A stretch of 44,746 nt of DNA from positions 6,609,596-6,654,341 of the forward strand of contig JBOZIK010000001.1 of assembly GCA_051453625.1 (NCBI GenBank), given 5' to 3'. The position numbers were made by a program, and so were the translations under genes. The notes under the pieces were generated by a model that saw only the letters and a list, made by a program, of their open reading frames with translations, searched no databases and had not been told where the DNA came from. This DNA is from Welwitschia mirabilis (taxonomy: Eukaryota; Gnetophyta; Gnetopsida; Welwitschiales). The stretch's first letter is position 1; each line of letters begins with the position of its first letter. Shown here piece after piece: positions 11,346 through 23,463 of the stretch.

Positions 11346-12311
11346 TGTCACCATTCTATGTTACTTTTAGTTTTTCATATATGCATTGTGAAGTCTTTAA
11401 GCTTAGTATATCAGATTATGTGATTTTGTCAACAAGATAATAGTCTAACTAGTGGATCACTTATCTTCTTTTGAGGAGGATTTACCTTTAAATCCTTAGG
11501 TACCTCCTCAACATTCTATAAGGATTTGACATAGTTAAATTATTCATTTAAGTGATTTTGATCGCTTTGATTCTTAAAAAATATATATATAATAATAAAA
11601 AGTTATAAATTCAACATCTCCATATAATTTAATATCTTTTTAATAATTAATTAAATTAAACTAATGTCTTGTCTCATGACTTTGTAATTGTGAATTAAAT
11701 TTTTAAAAGTATTATGTTAAAAAAAACCTGTCCCTGAACGTGATAAAACATGGGAGTGATGGTCATTTCCGTCGTGATGCTCAATTTCAAACGGAACTTT
11801 GGCCGCCGCAACCAATCGGGATCCTTTCACACCAAATTCCCCGCCCATGAAGGCCCACTCGTAATAATAAGCGCGGACAGCTGGCATTAAACCAGGGATG
11901 GGATGAATAATTTCCTGATTCAGTCGATTCTACTGGACGTGCTTCCCTGTGTTTTCCCTGTTGTTTATCCTTTCCAATATCTTCCAAGTTTTCGTGACAA
12001 CAGGAAGACGATTCATGCCAGACTGGCTCTCACGTTTCTCTGAAAGGCTGGGTCAGAACTTTCCTGCTTTGACAAACATTGCTTCGATCCTCGGAAGATC
12101 GGTGCCTCTTTTGTGAAGTCGAATGTCAAGGTTCGGTAAATACATCTCTGCGACATGATTCTGCTTATTTTGTCGATTCCATTGCTTGGCGTGAAAATAA
12201 CATGTGATTAGCAAAGCAAATCATATTTTATACTCTTTGGAAGCGCTTTTATTGCGGACGCACTTCAAGTGGCGACAGAACGATACCTTCTCATAGTTTC
12301 TAGTGGTTCGT

Positions 12312-12319
12312 TATAAAAA
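12312..12319 (+). promoter_or_regulatory. TATA-like box upstream of the candidate exon
   Basis: TATAAAAA lies 45 bp before the ATG at 12357. Transcription would start near 12345, giving a very short leader. Another ATG at 12332 opens a 10-codon frame ending at 12364 that overlaps this start. Confidence 0.35.
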
Positions 12320-12356
12320 CAAGCGAAGGAAATGAAGAACGGAGTTTTTCGAAAGG

Positions 12357-12456
12357 ATGCTTGATCTTGCTGTAAGGTTTGAAACAACGGTTGAAGCCTT
12401 AGAAGCGTCAGCACACAACAAAGATAAAGGGAGCATCTATTTCTCCGAAAACGAAG
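12357..12456 (+). CDS. Candidate first exon, possibly an alternative or duplicated first exon of the MEB-like gene
   Basis: ATG at 12357 opens 33 codons with balanced composition (starting MLDLAVRFETTVEALEAS, ending SIYFSENE), then a good donor AAG|GTACTC that leaves one base (phase 1). The end of exon 1 of the MEB-like gene is also phase 1 and reads SIFMDEQ. Joined to the acceptor at 30755, both would give an acidic ...E(N)EG or ...DEQG followed by SWKCRHC. This similarity is short and could be chance. The alternative is the first exon of an unrelated or broken gene. No downstream exon of its own was recognised before 26 kb. Confidence 0.3.
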
Positions 12457-13804
12457 GTACTCTCTTTGGACTTCAATCTCGATCAGTTCTTTGTTATTTT
12501 GGTGGACTTAAAAGGAGTTTTCTCGGGCTCTTTCTTTCTTTATGGCTGTGTAATATGCACTTCAGATACTTCTGTCATGCTTATTTTACAAAAATTCAAT
12601 GAGATAACAGTTCAGAATTTTTGCAGTTCTCTCTCTCTCTAAGGCTTTGTGTAGGCTGCATATATAAATTTCTTCAATGCTTCTTTTCTGAAAATTCTAT
12701 GACATAGCAGTTCATTTTTAGCCTTTCTTTTAATTGGTTAAAGTGGAAACACAAACTCGAATAAATCTGAGTAAATATTTAACCTATGGAAGCCTAAAAT
12801 TTCTTGTGCAACGTTGAATGCCTCTCCGAGAAAATATGGGTATATGAATGGTCGTCGCTCTCACCTCCTGCAAATTGAACAGTATAGAAAATGTCGTACG
12901 GTCGTTTTCTCTCGGTTTCAAATAGCAATTCCAGCTTGCCGGAACTAAGAAATTCGTCTTTCAGAAACGTAAACCCCAACCTCTCATTATGCTGCGTATG
13001 ACGAGTTCTAGAAGTGTAGCCTTTTGGTCAAGATATGAGGGTGAAAACTCAGTATCAAGGCTTTGCGGTTTGCATTTGAATTTTCTTTGGGAAAGGACCA
13101 ATGGTGATCTCATGCACATGATCTCTTACTACAGTTCAAAATCACGTTGGAGGGACATTGCAAGTCTCATCCATGCCATCTTTGCAATAAATTGGCGAGA
13201 AACAAGAACGGCTGCAGTAGTGAAGTTAAGAGGAAAAATCCAAATACTTGAAGGGTAAGAGATCCTTAGGGTTACTCAGGCAAAGACGATTTTGTATGTT
13301 CGTTAATATAGGATAAAAAGCTGATGCTTCTTTGTTTGATTCAGTACGTGCTTTAGTAACGCGTTAAATAGTTCACGGAGGTAGGAGTGTTAGAGACGGG
13401 ATTATTGTGTTTGTTTTTTCTGATGCGGTAAACATTAGTATTTTACTTTTACTTGAATGAGCAATTAAACATGAGCTTTGCTGAGTCAACGGCTAGATTC
13501 TTCGTCGTCTTGTGTTCCTTCGATTATTTAATTGTTGTAGTAGTTCAATATTTAACCATCTAAGTTATTCTAAAATAGATAGCCACTCCTGTATTAGTTT
13601 TACTAGCAGCCTGAGAGAGCAGAGATGCATCGTCTCTTACTTTCAATTTATTGTAGTTGACTTTTTTAACCCACAGGATCAACAAGCTGAGTGAGGTTGT
13701 GTTGTGTGTTAAGCTTTTGGCAATGACATGAATTTTTTGATTAATGGAAATATATTTTTTATTTAGTTTATAATATGTATAATAACGTGATGATAGACAT
13801 TTTA

Positions 13805-13860
13805 ACGGTGAAGCAGTGTTCTCGTAATTTTGTGGTTGTTAGTTTAATTCTCGAAAAAGT
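13805..13860 (+). mobile_element. tRNA-derived SINE head
   Basis: The segment has a tRNA layout: GGTGAAGCAGTGTTCTCG (A-box-like), TAATTTTGTGG (anticodon-arm-like), then GTTAGTTTAATTCTCG (B-box-like, compare GGTTCGATTC). It is followed by AT-rich sequence. Several changes are C to T, as in other repeats here. It is not a functional tRNA. Confidence 0.45.
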
Positions 13861-13919
13861 ATTTCAATAACAAAATTAAAATATTAAATATAGTATAATG
13901 AAGGATGTTGAAATATTTA

Positions 13920-14097
13920 GCGACCATACTTACCTCTTAGGAGTATAGCTACCACAATCACCCACATAAATAATTTAATTATGCTAAAGGCCTCAAAGTA
14001 TGCTAATTAAACCATCCAAAGGTTCAAATCCATGATCTTATAAATGGAGGATAGGTGCCTTGCTAGTTGGACTACCATCTTATTAGTAATTATAGTG
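13920..14097 (-). mobile_element. SINE-like short repeat, copy 2
   Basis: On the minus strand it has TGGTAGTCCAACTAGCAAGG (A-box-like), GGATTTGAACC (B-box-like) about 30 bp later, then a body shared with copy 1 at 11160-11345. Best supported of the SINE-like pieces because both Pol III boxes are visible at the right spacing. Confidence 0.55.
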
Positions 14098-17000
14098 CAA
14101 TCATTAAGAGTAAGGTTAATAAACTTATAAATAAGAGTTATATAATCATGATATAGCTTTGAATCTTATAGTATACATCTTGTGAGAAGTAGTTGTTTAA
14201 TATTTTATTAAGGAAAAATGCAACTTGATTTACACTCTTTAGTTTAATGATTTCCTTTTCCTTTACAAGTTAGTTAATTAGTTTAAGAGTAGTAAGGTTA
14301 CACTTAGTTCAATTACAGTTTCATAACAGTTGCTCACATATTTATCAACATCATCAATAACTATAAACAAAGGACTATTCAAACAATGTATGTTGAGTTA
14401 AGACAAGTAACCAAAGAGAATATCTTAAAGCATTTTATTAAAAGATAAGTCTATTGTTTTGTTGTTTATTATGCTCTACCTCTTGTCTTATCATACCTTC
14501 CATCTATGAGTAGAGTCTTTTTTCCCCCATTTTGAATCAAGTATATTCACTCGTTTAGGTTCCATAGTTTCATCCTCAAATGGAACAATATCTGTTACAA
14601 TTGTTTTATAGTTTTTCACTGCCACTCTCTGAAGATTTCATTTTAGCCTTATTGATAAACTTCTTTCAAAAGCTTTTAGGCCTCTCATTGCAAAAGTTCT
14701 GTATTTTAATACCACATGGTTTAAGGTCATCCAATGGTTTCTTAAGGTTATAGACCTGAAAGGATGTCATCCACTTTTTCTTGCCATTGAGAAATACATG
14801 TTTGATGCTTTTTATGAGAGATCCTTATTTCTTTAATAGGCAAGGCCTTACATGTTTGTTGAGAGCTATGGTTTCTCTCAACACTAAATATTTTTGAGGA
14901 ATTACTTTTCTAGATTCAAATCCTAAGCCTTGAACTTAGTCTCTAAGGCTTTCTAAAGTCATATTATCTGCTAATAATGAGATTAAGATGATATCTTCAC
15001 CTATTTCTACTTAATATAGTTCATACATTAATATCCTTACCACTCGCTTTTGAACATGACTTGCTGTTGAACTTTCCACATGGAATTTCATAACCTGTAC
15101 TCTTACTAAAATTTGTTTTTTTGTCACTTCTAGGATTTAAGGATGATTTTTTAATCTAAATTTTTTTATTGCAAATTTTTTCAATTCTTTTATAAAATTG
15201 TAAGTTACTTCCATGATTTCTTTCTTAACAATTCTTACTTTTTTTAAACTTTCTAACATACCTCTTATATTTCCCTTAAAAATCATTAGCAATAAGTAAT
15301 GTTTTCTTGTGCCTAGGATTGCAAAATGTCAAGATGATCATCAAATCCCATAATCAACTTAAGAGATCAAATTATTTTTTGCTTTTAAAGAATTTTAATT
15401 GCACCTACAATATAGAATTTTTTACCATTTTTATCAGTTATATGTTAATGCAAATGTTTATCATATTACAAAATCAACATAACAAGTATTTCATCTTTGG
15501 ATAAGAAAACATGGAATATTTGATATTTTTAGTAAATAAAAACATATTTTACAATGTCGTCCATTCACATAACACTAACTATCACACTATCCACTGAACA
15601 CAATTAAGACATTTACTATCTCATTAATCTCATTGATAACATCTTTTGATACATTACTTTGATTGATATGTTTACTATATTTTGCTTCCCCTTGCAAGGA
15701 CATGAACACTTTCATGGTTGGCTCTAAGAATTTAATATGAAAGATATTATTTGTATCTTCTAACATTTTCTTTTCTAAATCCTTACAATTTTTCATTAGC
15801 TTTCCTTTTCTATAATATGTTATTAATTTTCCTTGTATTTTCAAAATTCGTATATTTTTCTCATCTATTTCTTCATGAAATTTCAATAATTCCGTTATCG
15901 TTACTATAGTTTGAATGACGTCAACACTCTAGATCTCACAACAAATCCACAAAATAAAAAGTCTGCAAATCTTTAAAGTGTTTAGACTTCTCCTCAAGAT
16001 TTCATGTGGGCTAATAGATTGATACAAGGCAACCTCTGATGTCATGTTAAGAATATTGATATATCAATTTAACTTGCAACACTAACACGATCAACATCAT
16101 ATCATTATCATGGAATCTAATCTTTAGAGAGTTAAGGTTTCGCTATTTGATTTCATTATAGTTTTATCTTCATCACTAGATCTTTTACTGATTAAATTGC
16201 CTTTTGTATATAGATGGGATTTCACATTTATTACTATAATTGTAACCTTATAATCTAAATTTCAAGGTCATAGGACTTTATTACTATTACTATCAAATTC
16301 ATAACATAAACTATTTATTTCATATAGAAAACTATGAAGTCAATGGCTTTTAAGTCCTTATTAATGCTACTATGTTTGAAAAAATAATCTTTGAGATTTA
16401 TTTTATAAAAAGAATAAAATAGAATCATGCAACAATTTCATCACTAAGCTTAAATTTACCCACAAGCTTAATGTTCTCATATGTGAGGCTTAGATTGATA
16501 AGAAGAAAACTTATGCCATACTTTAAAAATACTTTTTGATGTTTAACTAAAAGATTGTATCTTTTAATTATGTGTTTTTACACATTTTTGAATTTTTGTT
16601 TAAAAATTATTTGAGTAGACTTACATGGATGTTTTTATATAATTTTTCATTAGTTAAATCCCTATTTTTATGTTCAAAATTAATAATCTTCATTTCAATC
16701 TAATCATGCATAACATTTTAATATCCTTGCTTCAACTTTTAATATTATAATACAAAGATTTGCAAAATTATGTAAAATAACCAAAAGATGAAAACATCAC
16801 ATAACAACAAAAATGTAAAACCCCTTTTAATGAAGAACGTGATTGGAAGAATATAACAACAAAATAAACAAGTATGTAACAAACATTTATAGATGATTTC
16901 AAGTTGCCATAAGGATTTTCTACATCTAGTAAAAGTTGAGTTGGTTTTTCTTTGTTAAAACTCACTTTTTAAGAAACACAGGAAATACCTCAAGAATCTT

Positions 17001-17439
17001 TAGTCTAATAATAAATATAATTCTATTAGATATTTAAATTTCATTTTTATGTGCAGGATCCGTTAGTACTTGTATTAATCCCTTTATTTAATAAGGTTAT
17101 AGTTGGCGTATTTTCTACTTTTAGAAAAGACTAGAATATTATTTTCATATTTGAGATATTATATTCTAGTTCTACTACATCACAAATCCTATTGTAGAGC
17201 TTCATTCTGTAGCTCTTACTTAGTGAGAGTCTATAATCTATTAGTTATTCTGAAAATTGGGTGAATATGATTTCATGACTAGTCATCGTAGTTATACATT
17301 TAGGTATGTATGTTATCAATTGTTAATGGTGATTATTAGGAAAATATTATTGTTGATCAATTTTTCTTTGTATGGTTAATAATTTTGTATTTTTCAATAA
17401 TTTCTTTAATACATTTGGTTTAATTCATAATAATCTTAT
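14098..17439. other. AT-rich intergenic, no gene recognised
   Basis: Open frames at 15307-15504 (+), 15587-15886 (-) and 16768-16965 (-) are Lys/Asn/Ile-rich and lack motifs. Minus-strand translation near 14490-14660 gives a stop-free piece (AVKNYKTIVTDIVPFEDE) that I could not assign. Probably decayed transposon DNA. Confidence 0.5.
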
Positions 17440-17870
17440 TATGGAATTGATGTATTTAAGATCTAAAATAACAATAATTAGTTTCATGCACTCTTGATAA
17501 TGATATCATCAACATAAAGGTTCATTGAAATTGTTACTAAGAAGTTATCTATACTTATGAGACATGATCTAGAAGCTTGTTTAAGATCATATAAGTGTTT
17601 TCTCAGTTTAATCACTTTGCTTTCATCACCTTATTTTACAAATTCATTATATGATATGATAGAGATGCCCTCTTTTAGGTCTTCATTAAGAAAAATTAAC
17701 ATAACATCTAATTGTAAAAAATTCTAGTCATGTTGCATTATAGATGAGAAGATGAGGTAAATGACTATTATTTTTGTTGTTAGGGAAAATATTTTACTGG
17801 AGTTATGCCTTTTTTTTGGGTCAAACATAAAAGCATTATTTTATTGAGCTGTAATCGATTATATTTCTTC
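17440..17870 (-). pseudogene. Ty1/copia reverse transcriptase relic
   Basis: Minus-strand translation gives, with stops, LDVMLIFLNEDLKEG (family: LDVKSAFLNGxLEE), KVIKLRKHLYDLKQASRS (family: KVYRLKKALYGLKQAPRA) and ISMNLYVDDIIIKS, containing the catalytic YVDD. Upstream at 17800-17870, KNEEI and NNAFMFD fit the start of the RT domain. It is more decayed than the pol relic at 2041-3624 and on the same strand. No LTRs could be assigned to it. Confidence 0.8.
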
Positions 17871-18557
17871 ATTTTTAATAAAATAATTTATTACTCATCC
17901 TAACTTTTAAATAAATCCTAATAATCATTTTGGAAATAAATAAAGTTAAAATAAAATTTATTCCAAACTTGAGAATAAAATGCCTCTTTAGTTATTAGTT
18001 TTTATAGCTTTATAATGTTAACATTTTTAACTTGCAATTAAGTCACATCTTTAATGGTAACTTATCTTATATGATAGTTGTCTTTGATATATAAGAAAAT
18101 TTTTGAACTTTTCATTATAACTCTAGAGTCAATATATTAAGTTTAGGGATTACTATCAATACGCATATCTAAGGATCATTACTCTGAAGATGGCTTCAAT
18201 GTAATAGTGATAATAGATCAGTTTTTATCCTTCTTCAGTATATTTCAAGAATTTTTTATAATTTAGTAATTTTTTTTTAATCTCCCTTTTCTTTAACCTC
18301 TTTACTTTAAAAAATAAAAGTCATGTTATTTTCATTTTGCTTTATCTTAGGTTCTATTCATTGGATGCACCCAAAATTTTACTTAAGATATAAGTTTTAC
18401 ATAAGTCTTTTTGGACTTCTTGTACTATGTTGAATTTTGATAATATAACTTCTAGTATGATATACTTAACGTTTTATAACATAGTAAATGTTGTTGTTTT
18501 CTTACTTGCATTTTCAATGTGACTATTATGTTTCTTTAGATGAAATACATACTTGGT
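17871..18557. other. Intergenic, nothing recognised
   Basis: AT-rich sequence up to the N run; no motif, splice structure or repeat boundary seen. Confidence 0.5.
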
Positions 18558-19295
18558 NNNNNNNNNNNNNNNNNNNNNNNNNNNNNNNNNNNNNNNNNNN
18601 NNNNNNNNNNNNNNNNNNNNNNNNNNNNNNNNNNNNNNNNNNNNNNNNNNNNNNNNNNNNNNNNNNNNNNNNNNNNNNNNNNNNNNNNNNNNNNNNNNNN
18701 NNNNNNNNNNNNNNNNNNNNNNNNNNNNNNNNNNNNNNNNNNNNNNNNNNNNNNNNNNNNNNNNNNNNNNNNNNNNNNNNNNNNNNNNNNNNNNNNNNNN
18801 NNNNNNNNNNNNNNNNNNNNNNNNNNNNNNNNNNNNNNNNNNNNNNNNNNNNNNNNNNNNNNNNNNNNNNNNNNNNNNNNNNNNNNNNNNNNNNNNNNNN
18901 NNNNNNNNNNNNNNNNNNNNNNNNNNNNNNNNNNNNNNNNNNNNNNNNNNNNNNNNNNNNNNNNNNNNNNNNNNNNNNNNNNNNNNNNNNNNNNNNNNNN
19001 NNNNNNNNNNNNNNNNNNNNNNNNNNNNNNNNNNNNNNNNNNNNNNNNNNNNNNNNNNNNNNNNNNNNNNNNNNNNNNNNNNNNNNNNNNNNNNNNNNNN
19101 NNNNNNNNNNNNNNNNNNNNNNNNNNNNNNNNNNNNNNNNNNNNNNNNNNNNNNNNNNNNNNNNNNNNNNNNNNNNNNNNNNNNNNNNNNNNNNNNNNNN
19201 NNNNNNNNNNNNNNNNNNNNNNNNNNNNNNNNNNNNNNNNNNNNNNNNNNNNNNNNNNNNNNNNNNNNNNNNNNNNNNNNNNNNNNNNNNNNNNN
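18558..19295. other. Assembly gap (738 N)
   Basis: Unknown sequence. Open frames that cross it are artefacts. Confidence 0.95.
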
Positions 19296-20148
19296 CTAGA
19301 AATAATATTTGATTTTTCAAGCCACTCTTCATTTAAAAAAAAAAAGTTTTAAAGCAACTTCCATGCTTCATGTGCTTTGTCTAGGTTTTGGCTAACAGCA
19401 ATACTACTTTTATATTTTTAATAAGATTTTCATATCAAGAAACATGATTACAATTATTCCTAAAGCTTGTTCTAGTTTTTATTTTCTTGATGACATGAAT
19501 TTGTTGAAGGTTAGTTTTAGTTATTCACATTTGAGCATCCACTATTTTTAAAGTCATAAAGTCTTTAATCTTTACTCTGATATTTAAAATATATATACTG
19601 TTTTTCTACTTGAAATCATGCTTTACTACCATGTTGGAATTTCATCTAATGGAAGTAAGAAGATATGATAGAGTTTTATTTATGTAATTTTAGAAATAAA
19701 ATGTAAGTTGTACCTCATTTTGTTAATGTGTAAGAGTTATTAAAATATATAAAGTAGGACTTATAGTAATTAAACACATGATGGTATTACAAATTATCAC
19801 TAAATGATACATAATAGTTTTTTTAATTATTACATAATGATTTACGACACTTCCATTGCATGTTTGTTGACTATTTAGTTTTTACGAGTAATTTATATTG
19901 ATATTTATACAAGTACAGGAAAATTTGTTTAGGTATTTTGATTTCTTAACATGACTAATGCATTTTGGTTTCATGGATAAAACCTATGTTATATTACATG
20001 TTTATTAATTATAAATGCTAGCTTTTCACTAGCAAAATTGTCTTTCTTAGAGAACAATGAGCAAATAGTAAATCTCATCATCATTATCCTTATTGGATGA
20101 AAAGGCATTATTAATCATAATATATTCTTATTTTTAACCTCCTTTTTG
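19296..20148. other. Intergenic, nothing recognised
   Basis: AT-rich DNA between two gaps; no coding or repeat signature identified. Confidence 0.5.
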
Positions 20149-20348
20149 NNNNNNNNNNNNNNNNNNNNNNNNNNNNNNNNNNNNNNNNNNNNNNNNNNNN
20201 NNNNNNNNNNNNNNNNNNNNNNNNNNNNNNNNNNNNNNNNNNNNNNNNNNNNNNNNNNNNNNNNNNNNNNNNNNNNNNNNNNNNNNNNNNNNNNNNNNNN
20301 NNNNNNNNNNNNNNNNNNNNNNNNNNNNNNNNNNNNNNNNNNNNNNNN
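20149..20348. other. Assembly gap (200 N)
   Basis: Unknown sequence of round length, probably a placeholder. Confidence 0.95.
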
Positions 20349-21227
20349 AAGAATTGTACATAGGAAATCCTAGCAAATGTGTTTTGAGAGAATAATAAAA
20401 GAAGAAAGACATGTATATGATAGATAAGGGGTCTTCTAATTGTGTAAATTTCATGAAATGAAGGAAGAGGGACTATTGAATAAGCATTAAAGCCATGACC
20501 AAAAACGTTATAAACATTTAAATGAAATTAATTTTTCTTAATCAATTAATGAAGGTACACCTTTAAATCCCAAATTCTACTTCTCTTATGTAATTGCTAA
20601 TTCTTGGTTTTGCCAAGTAATAATTAATAATCATAAAACATAATCAAAACCCTTGTGATTAACTCATGAATCTAATAAAATATAGAAGATATTTTACATC
20701 ATTTAATTTTATTATTATTAGAAGTTTAAAAGATTACTTATAATAGATGCAACTTTAGTTATTTTGGTGACTAGTTATTACAAATTATTGCATTTTTGCC
20801 TCTGTAAAATTTAATTTTTTTAAAAACCTTTTCTCATTTTGTTTACCCATATCTTTAACAAAGACAATTTAAATAATAATTTGAAAAGTGCATGGGTGGA
20901 TAAAAAAACAAATGTAAGAGAAAGAGTACATCCATCTTAATGTAATAAAGAAATGAACAAACCAACTATTTTTATAAAATGGTAAGTTGTATTTTCAATT
21001 TTTTTATTAAATTAATAAAAAGAATTGCAAGCATATAGGATGATACCTACTACAGAATGAATGCCTTGCCCTATTTCTCTTACAAATTCATGAGTTTCTA
21101 TGGTTGAATAAACTTGTGTTAGGTATTTTGATAACTTAACCTAATATATCTCTCTACAAATGTATACAATTCAGTATAAATTGGATACATCTGTCTTGAT
21201 AAAAGAAAGAGAATTGAAAGAAGTAGG
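20349..21227. other. Intergenic, nothing recognised
   Basis: AT-rich DNA between the gap and the left LTR of the deleted copia element. Confidence 0.5.
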
Positions 21228-21498
21228 AAAGATAAGAAGAACAGGCCTTAGGAAAGTGCTCTCTAAGAGAGAAAGATCAATGATTAGAATGTTGTATAGT
21301 CTATGTTATATCATTTCATTACAAATGAGGAGTATAAATACATAGGAAAGTGCTAACAATAGCTTAGTTCATAATGCAAAAAATGATAAAGGGTTTGTGA
21401 CAACCTTCCAACTTTAGAATAGGAATTTTCAACCTTAAATAGACTATACTAGTAAAGACAAATTACTAAATATAAATGATTTGACAAAGAATTAATTT
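21228..21498 (-). mobile_element. 3' LTR of the deleted copia element (left copy)
   Basis: Aligns by eye with 24345-24600 in the same orientation. Shared blocks include AAATGAGGAGT followed by (A/G)(T/C)A(A/T)A(A/C)ATC-like sequence, AATAGACTA, AGTAAAGACAAAT and AGAATTAA/GGAATTGAC. Just inside the element the minus strand has a purine run (GAAGGGAATTGAAAAAA) that could be the polypurine tract. The ends are approximate. Confidence 0.6.
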
Positions 21499-23463
21499 TT
21501 TCAATTCCCTTCATGATTGAAACTAGATCACCATTGAAGATATCCTACATTTTCATCTTCAGAATTAGCTATACTTATGATTTGGAGAAACCTATTTCCA
21601 TTAAAATAATATTAACAATGAAGCTTAGACTTCACTATAATATTACACTTACTACTACAATGCATGCATCTTCATACCATGATTAGATGACAAGTAATTT
21701 TCAAAGGAAAAATGTGGTCTATATAGTGACTTTTGAACCCTCATCACTAAATCCATAGTAACATGATTATGTCATTGTATGAACATTATATGTGCATATT
21801 TCATAATGGTTGTATTAAACACCTGTATGGTTGCAAACTAAAGAACAAGTGATTTATAATAATCAAAGGTAAGCATGATTCCTTGAAATATACTATGCCA
21901 TCATTTTCTTTAAAGTATCCATGATAATTTTGAAGAAAATCCAAAGTGTTCTTCAAAACAAAATCCACATACCAATCAATATTATATTCTTTATTTCATA
22001 TTGAATTTGTGATGATGATAACAACATGTAAGATAAACACTTTGTTTTTTATGGTAAAAGCATTAACTTATATATAAATATAAGAATGTCAATTGTGATG
22101 AGATTGCTACAAAACAAATTTTCATGCCTTTAAGGTCATTACTAGAGTTAGATATGGGTATTTTGTTTGAAGCACTTAATCTCTTCTCTTTAAGTTATTT
22201 TTAGTGCTTTCTTATGTACTTATGACTGATTAGGCTCTTTGATAGTGTGAGGTCCTTTAAAGGTAGTCCATGTAGTTAAACAGTGTTGAAGGATTTGTAG
22301 GAAAATAGTCAAGCAATATTAGGACAAGTAAAGAAGATAATGTCTCATCAAGATCTTCCTTGTGCATGAACCTTTTAATTTGAAACATGATATGAAAGAA
22401 GAGATCATTATTGATGTGCATGAGTAGAGTCATGGTGTGATATCCATGTTATCATACTTAAAATAGATTCCAATGATGGAAAGCTTGAATACCATTTCTT
22501 ACAAAATAGTAAACTAACACAGCTGAGCGGGTGGCCATGTAGGATTCCATGGTAGATACAAGGGTCCCTTTGAATGTGGATATCAAGAAAGTACTTGATC
22601 CAATACATCCTGATATGGCTTCTAGCGAAGTTATAAGATCAAATAACATTGTAAATATGGTTTTTGATGAGTCAAGATGGTTTTGCATCCATTGCATTTG
22701 GTCATCAGTGCTAACATAGGTGAATTCAAAGTTAGAAACATCATAGCCCTTGATGTCGTCGATATTATTTAGCTATTTACATCATGGTTAGGTATCCTAA
22801 AAATGTAAAGAACTTACTCATGAGAGTTTGCATTTGCTTTTTATTTTACTTCATTTGTTGACCACTTTATGCTTGTCTTGATGTGAAAATTAATAACATT
22901 TTCATCCTTATAAACATCTTTATGTGACATGTGTCTATTTTGGGAATAGGTGTTTTTTGTTGCACATATCTACTAATGCATAGACCATATCCATTACTAG
23001 CTCTTCTTGTATAGCCACTTTTATCATAATCATAACAAGGATAATAATGATGATGATTAACACATGTGAGTCTATAAAGCTTGCAAATGTTTTTTTTATC
23101 TTGTTGGACAAGAGAATCTTTCAAAACATTTGTTTTACCTTGATATTTTATGAAATTTTAATATGAATTCTATTTCATATTAACATAATTGATTAATATT
23201 AAACAATTTTCCAGTAAACTCATTAAAGTAAGAAAGTACCTAGATTATGTTTTGATGGTGAAGACACGTGACTTGATACTCATAGTTTTTGTTTTTATTT
23301 ACTCAAGATTGATGTCTCTCTCATCATCTTGGAGGCTTGAGAATGTGGACCTTCTCTCCATAATGTGATTGTCATTACCACAATTAAGAAACAATTTTTC
23401 CTTAATACCAATGATAAGTTTCTCCATGACAGTTATCCCTAGTGTGAAAAAAAGGTTTTCTTA
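21499..23463 (-). mobile_element. Interior of the deleted copia element, unresolved part
   Basis: Lies between the gag relic and the left LTR on the minus strand. Open frames at 22408-22697 and 22867-23124 have no confident pol motif. The space (about 2 kb) is less than half of what a full copia pol needs, so most of pol is deleted or unrecognisably decayed. Confidence 0.5.

Larger units (their letters stand above)
11740..13720. other. CpG-retaining island, candidate promoter and 5' gene region
   Basis: GC content and CpG frequency rise sharply here compared with the surrounding AT-rich, CpG-poor DNA (for example GGCCGCCGCAACCAATCGGG near 11801). Only the region upstream of and within the first exon of the MEB-like gene (25850-27480) looks similar. 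A TATA-like box (12312) and a candidate exon (12357-12456) lie inside. Open frames at 11787-11987 (-), 12794-12979 (-) and 12989-13258 (+) have mixed, non-AT-biased composition but no motif I recognise. The last one ends at a good donor site (GGGTAAGA at 13253) in phase 2. This may be a first-exon/promoter region or a decayed gene. Confidence 0.5.

Noticed and set aside
12989-13258. 89-codon open frame with Trp/Arg-rich C-terminal half in the CpG island
   Set aside because: It ends near a donor site but in phase 2, and I recognise no domain or partner exon. Kept only as part of the island description.
13805-13860. Functional tRNA gene
   Set aside because: The boxes are degenerate and the arms do not pair well; it fits a SINE head better.
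18488-19352. Long open frames across the N run
   Set aside because: Unknown bases cannot contain called stops; only a few real codons lie at each edge. The same holds for 20134-20454 and 28401-29289.
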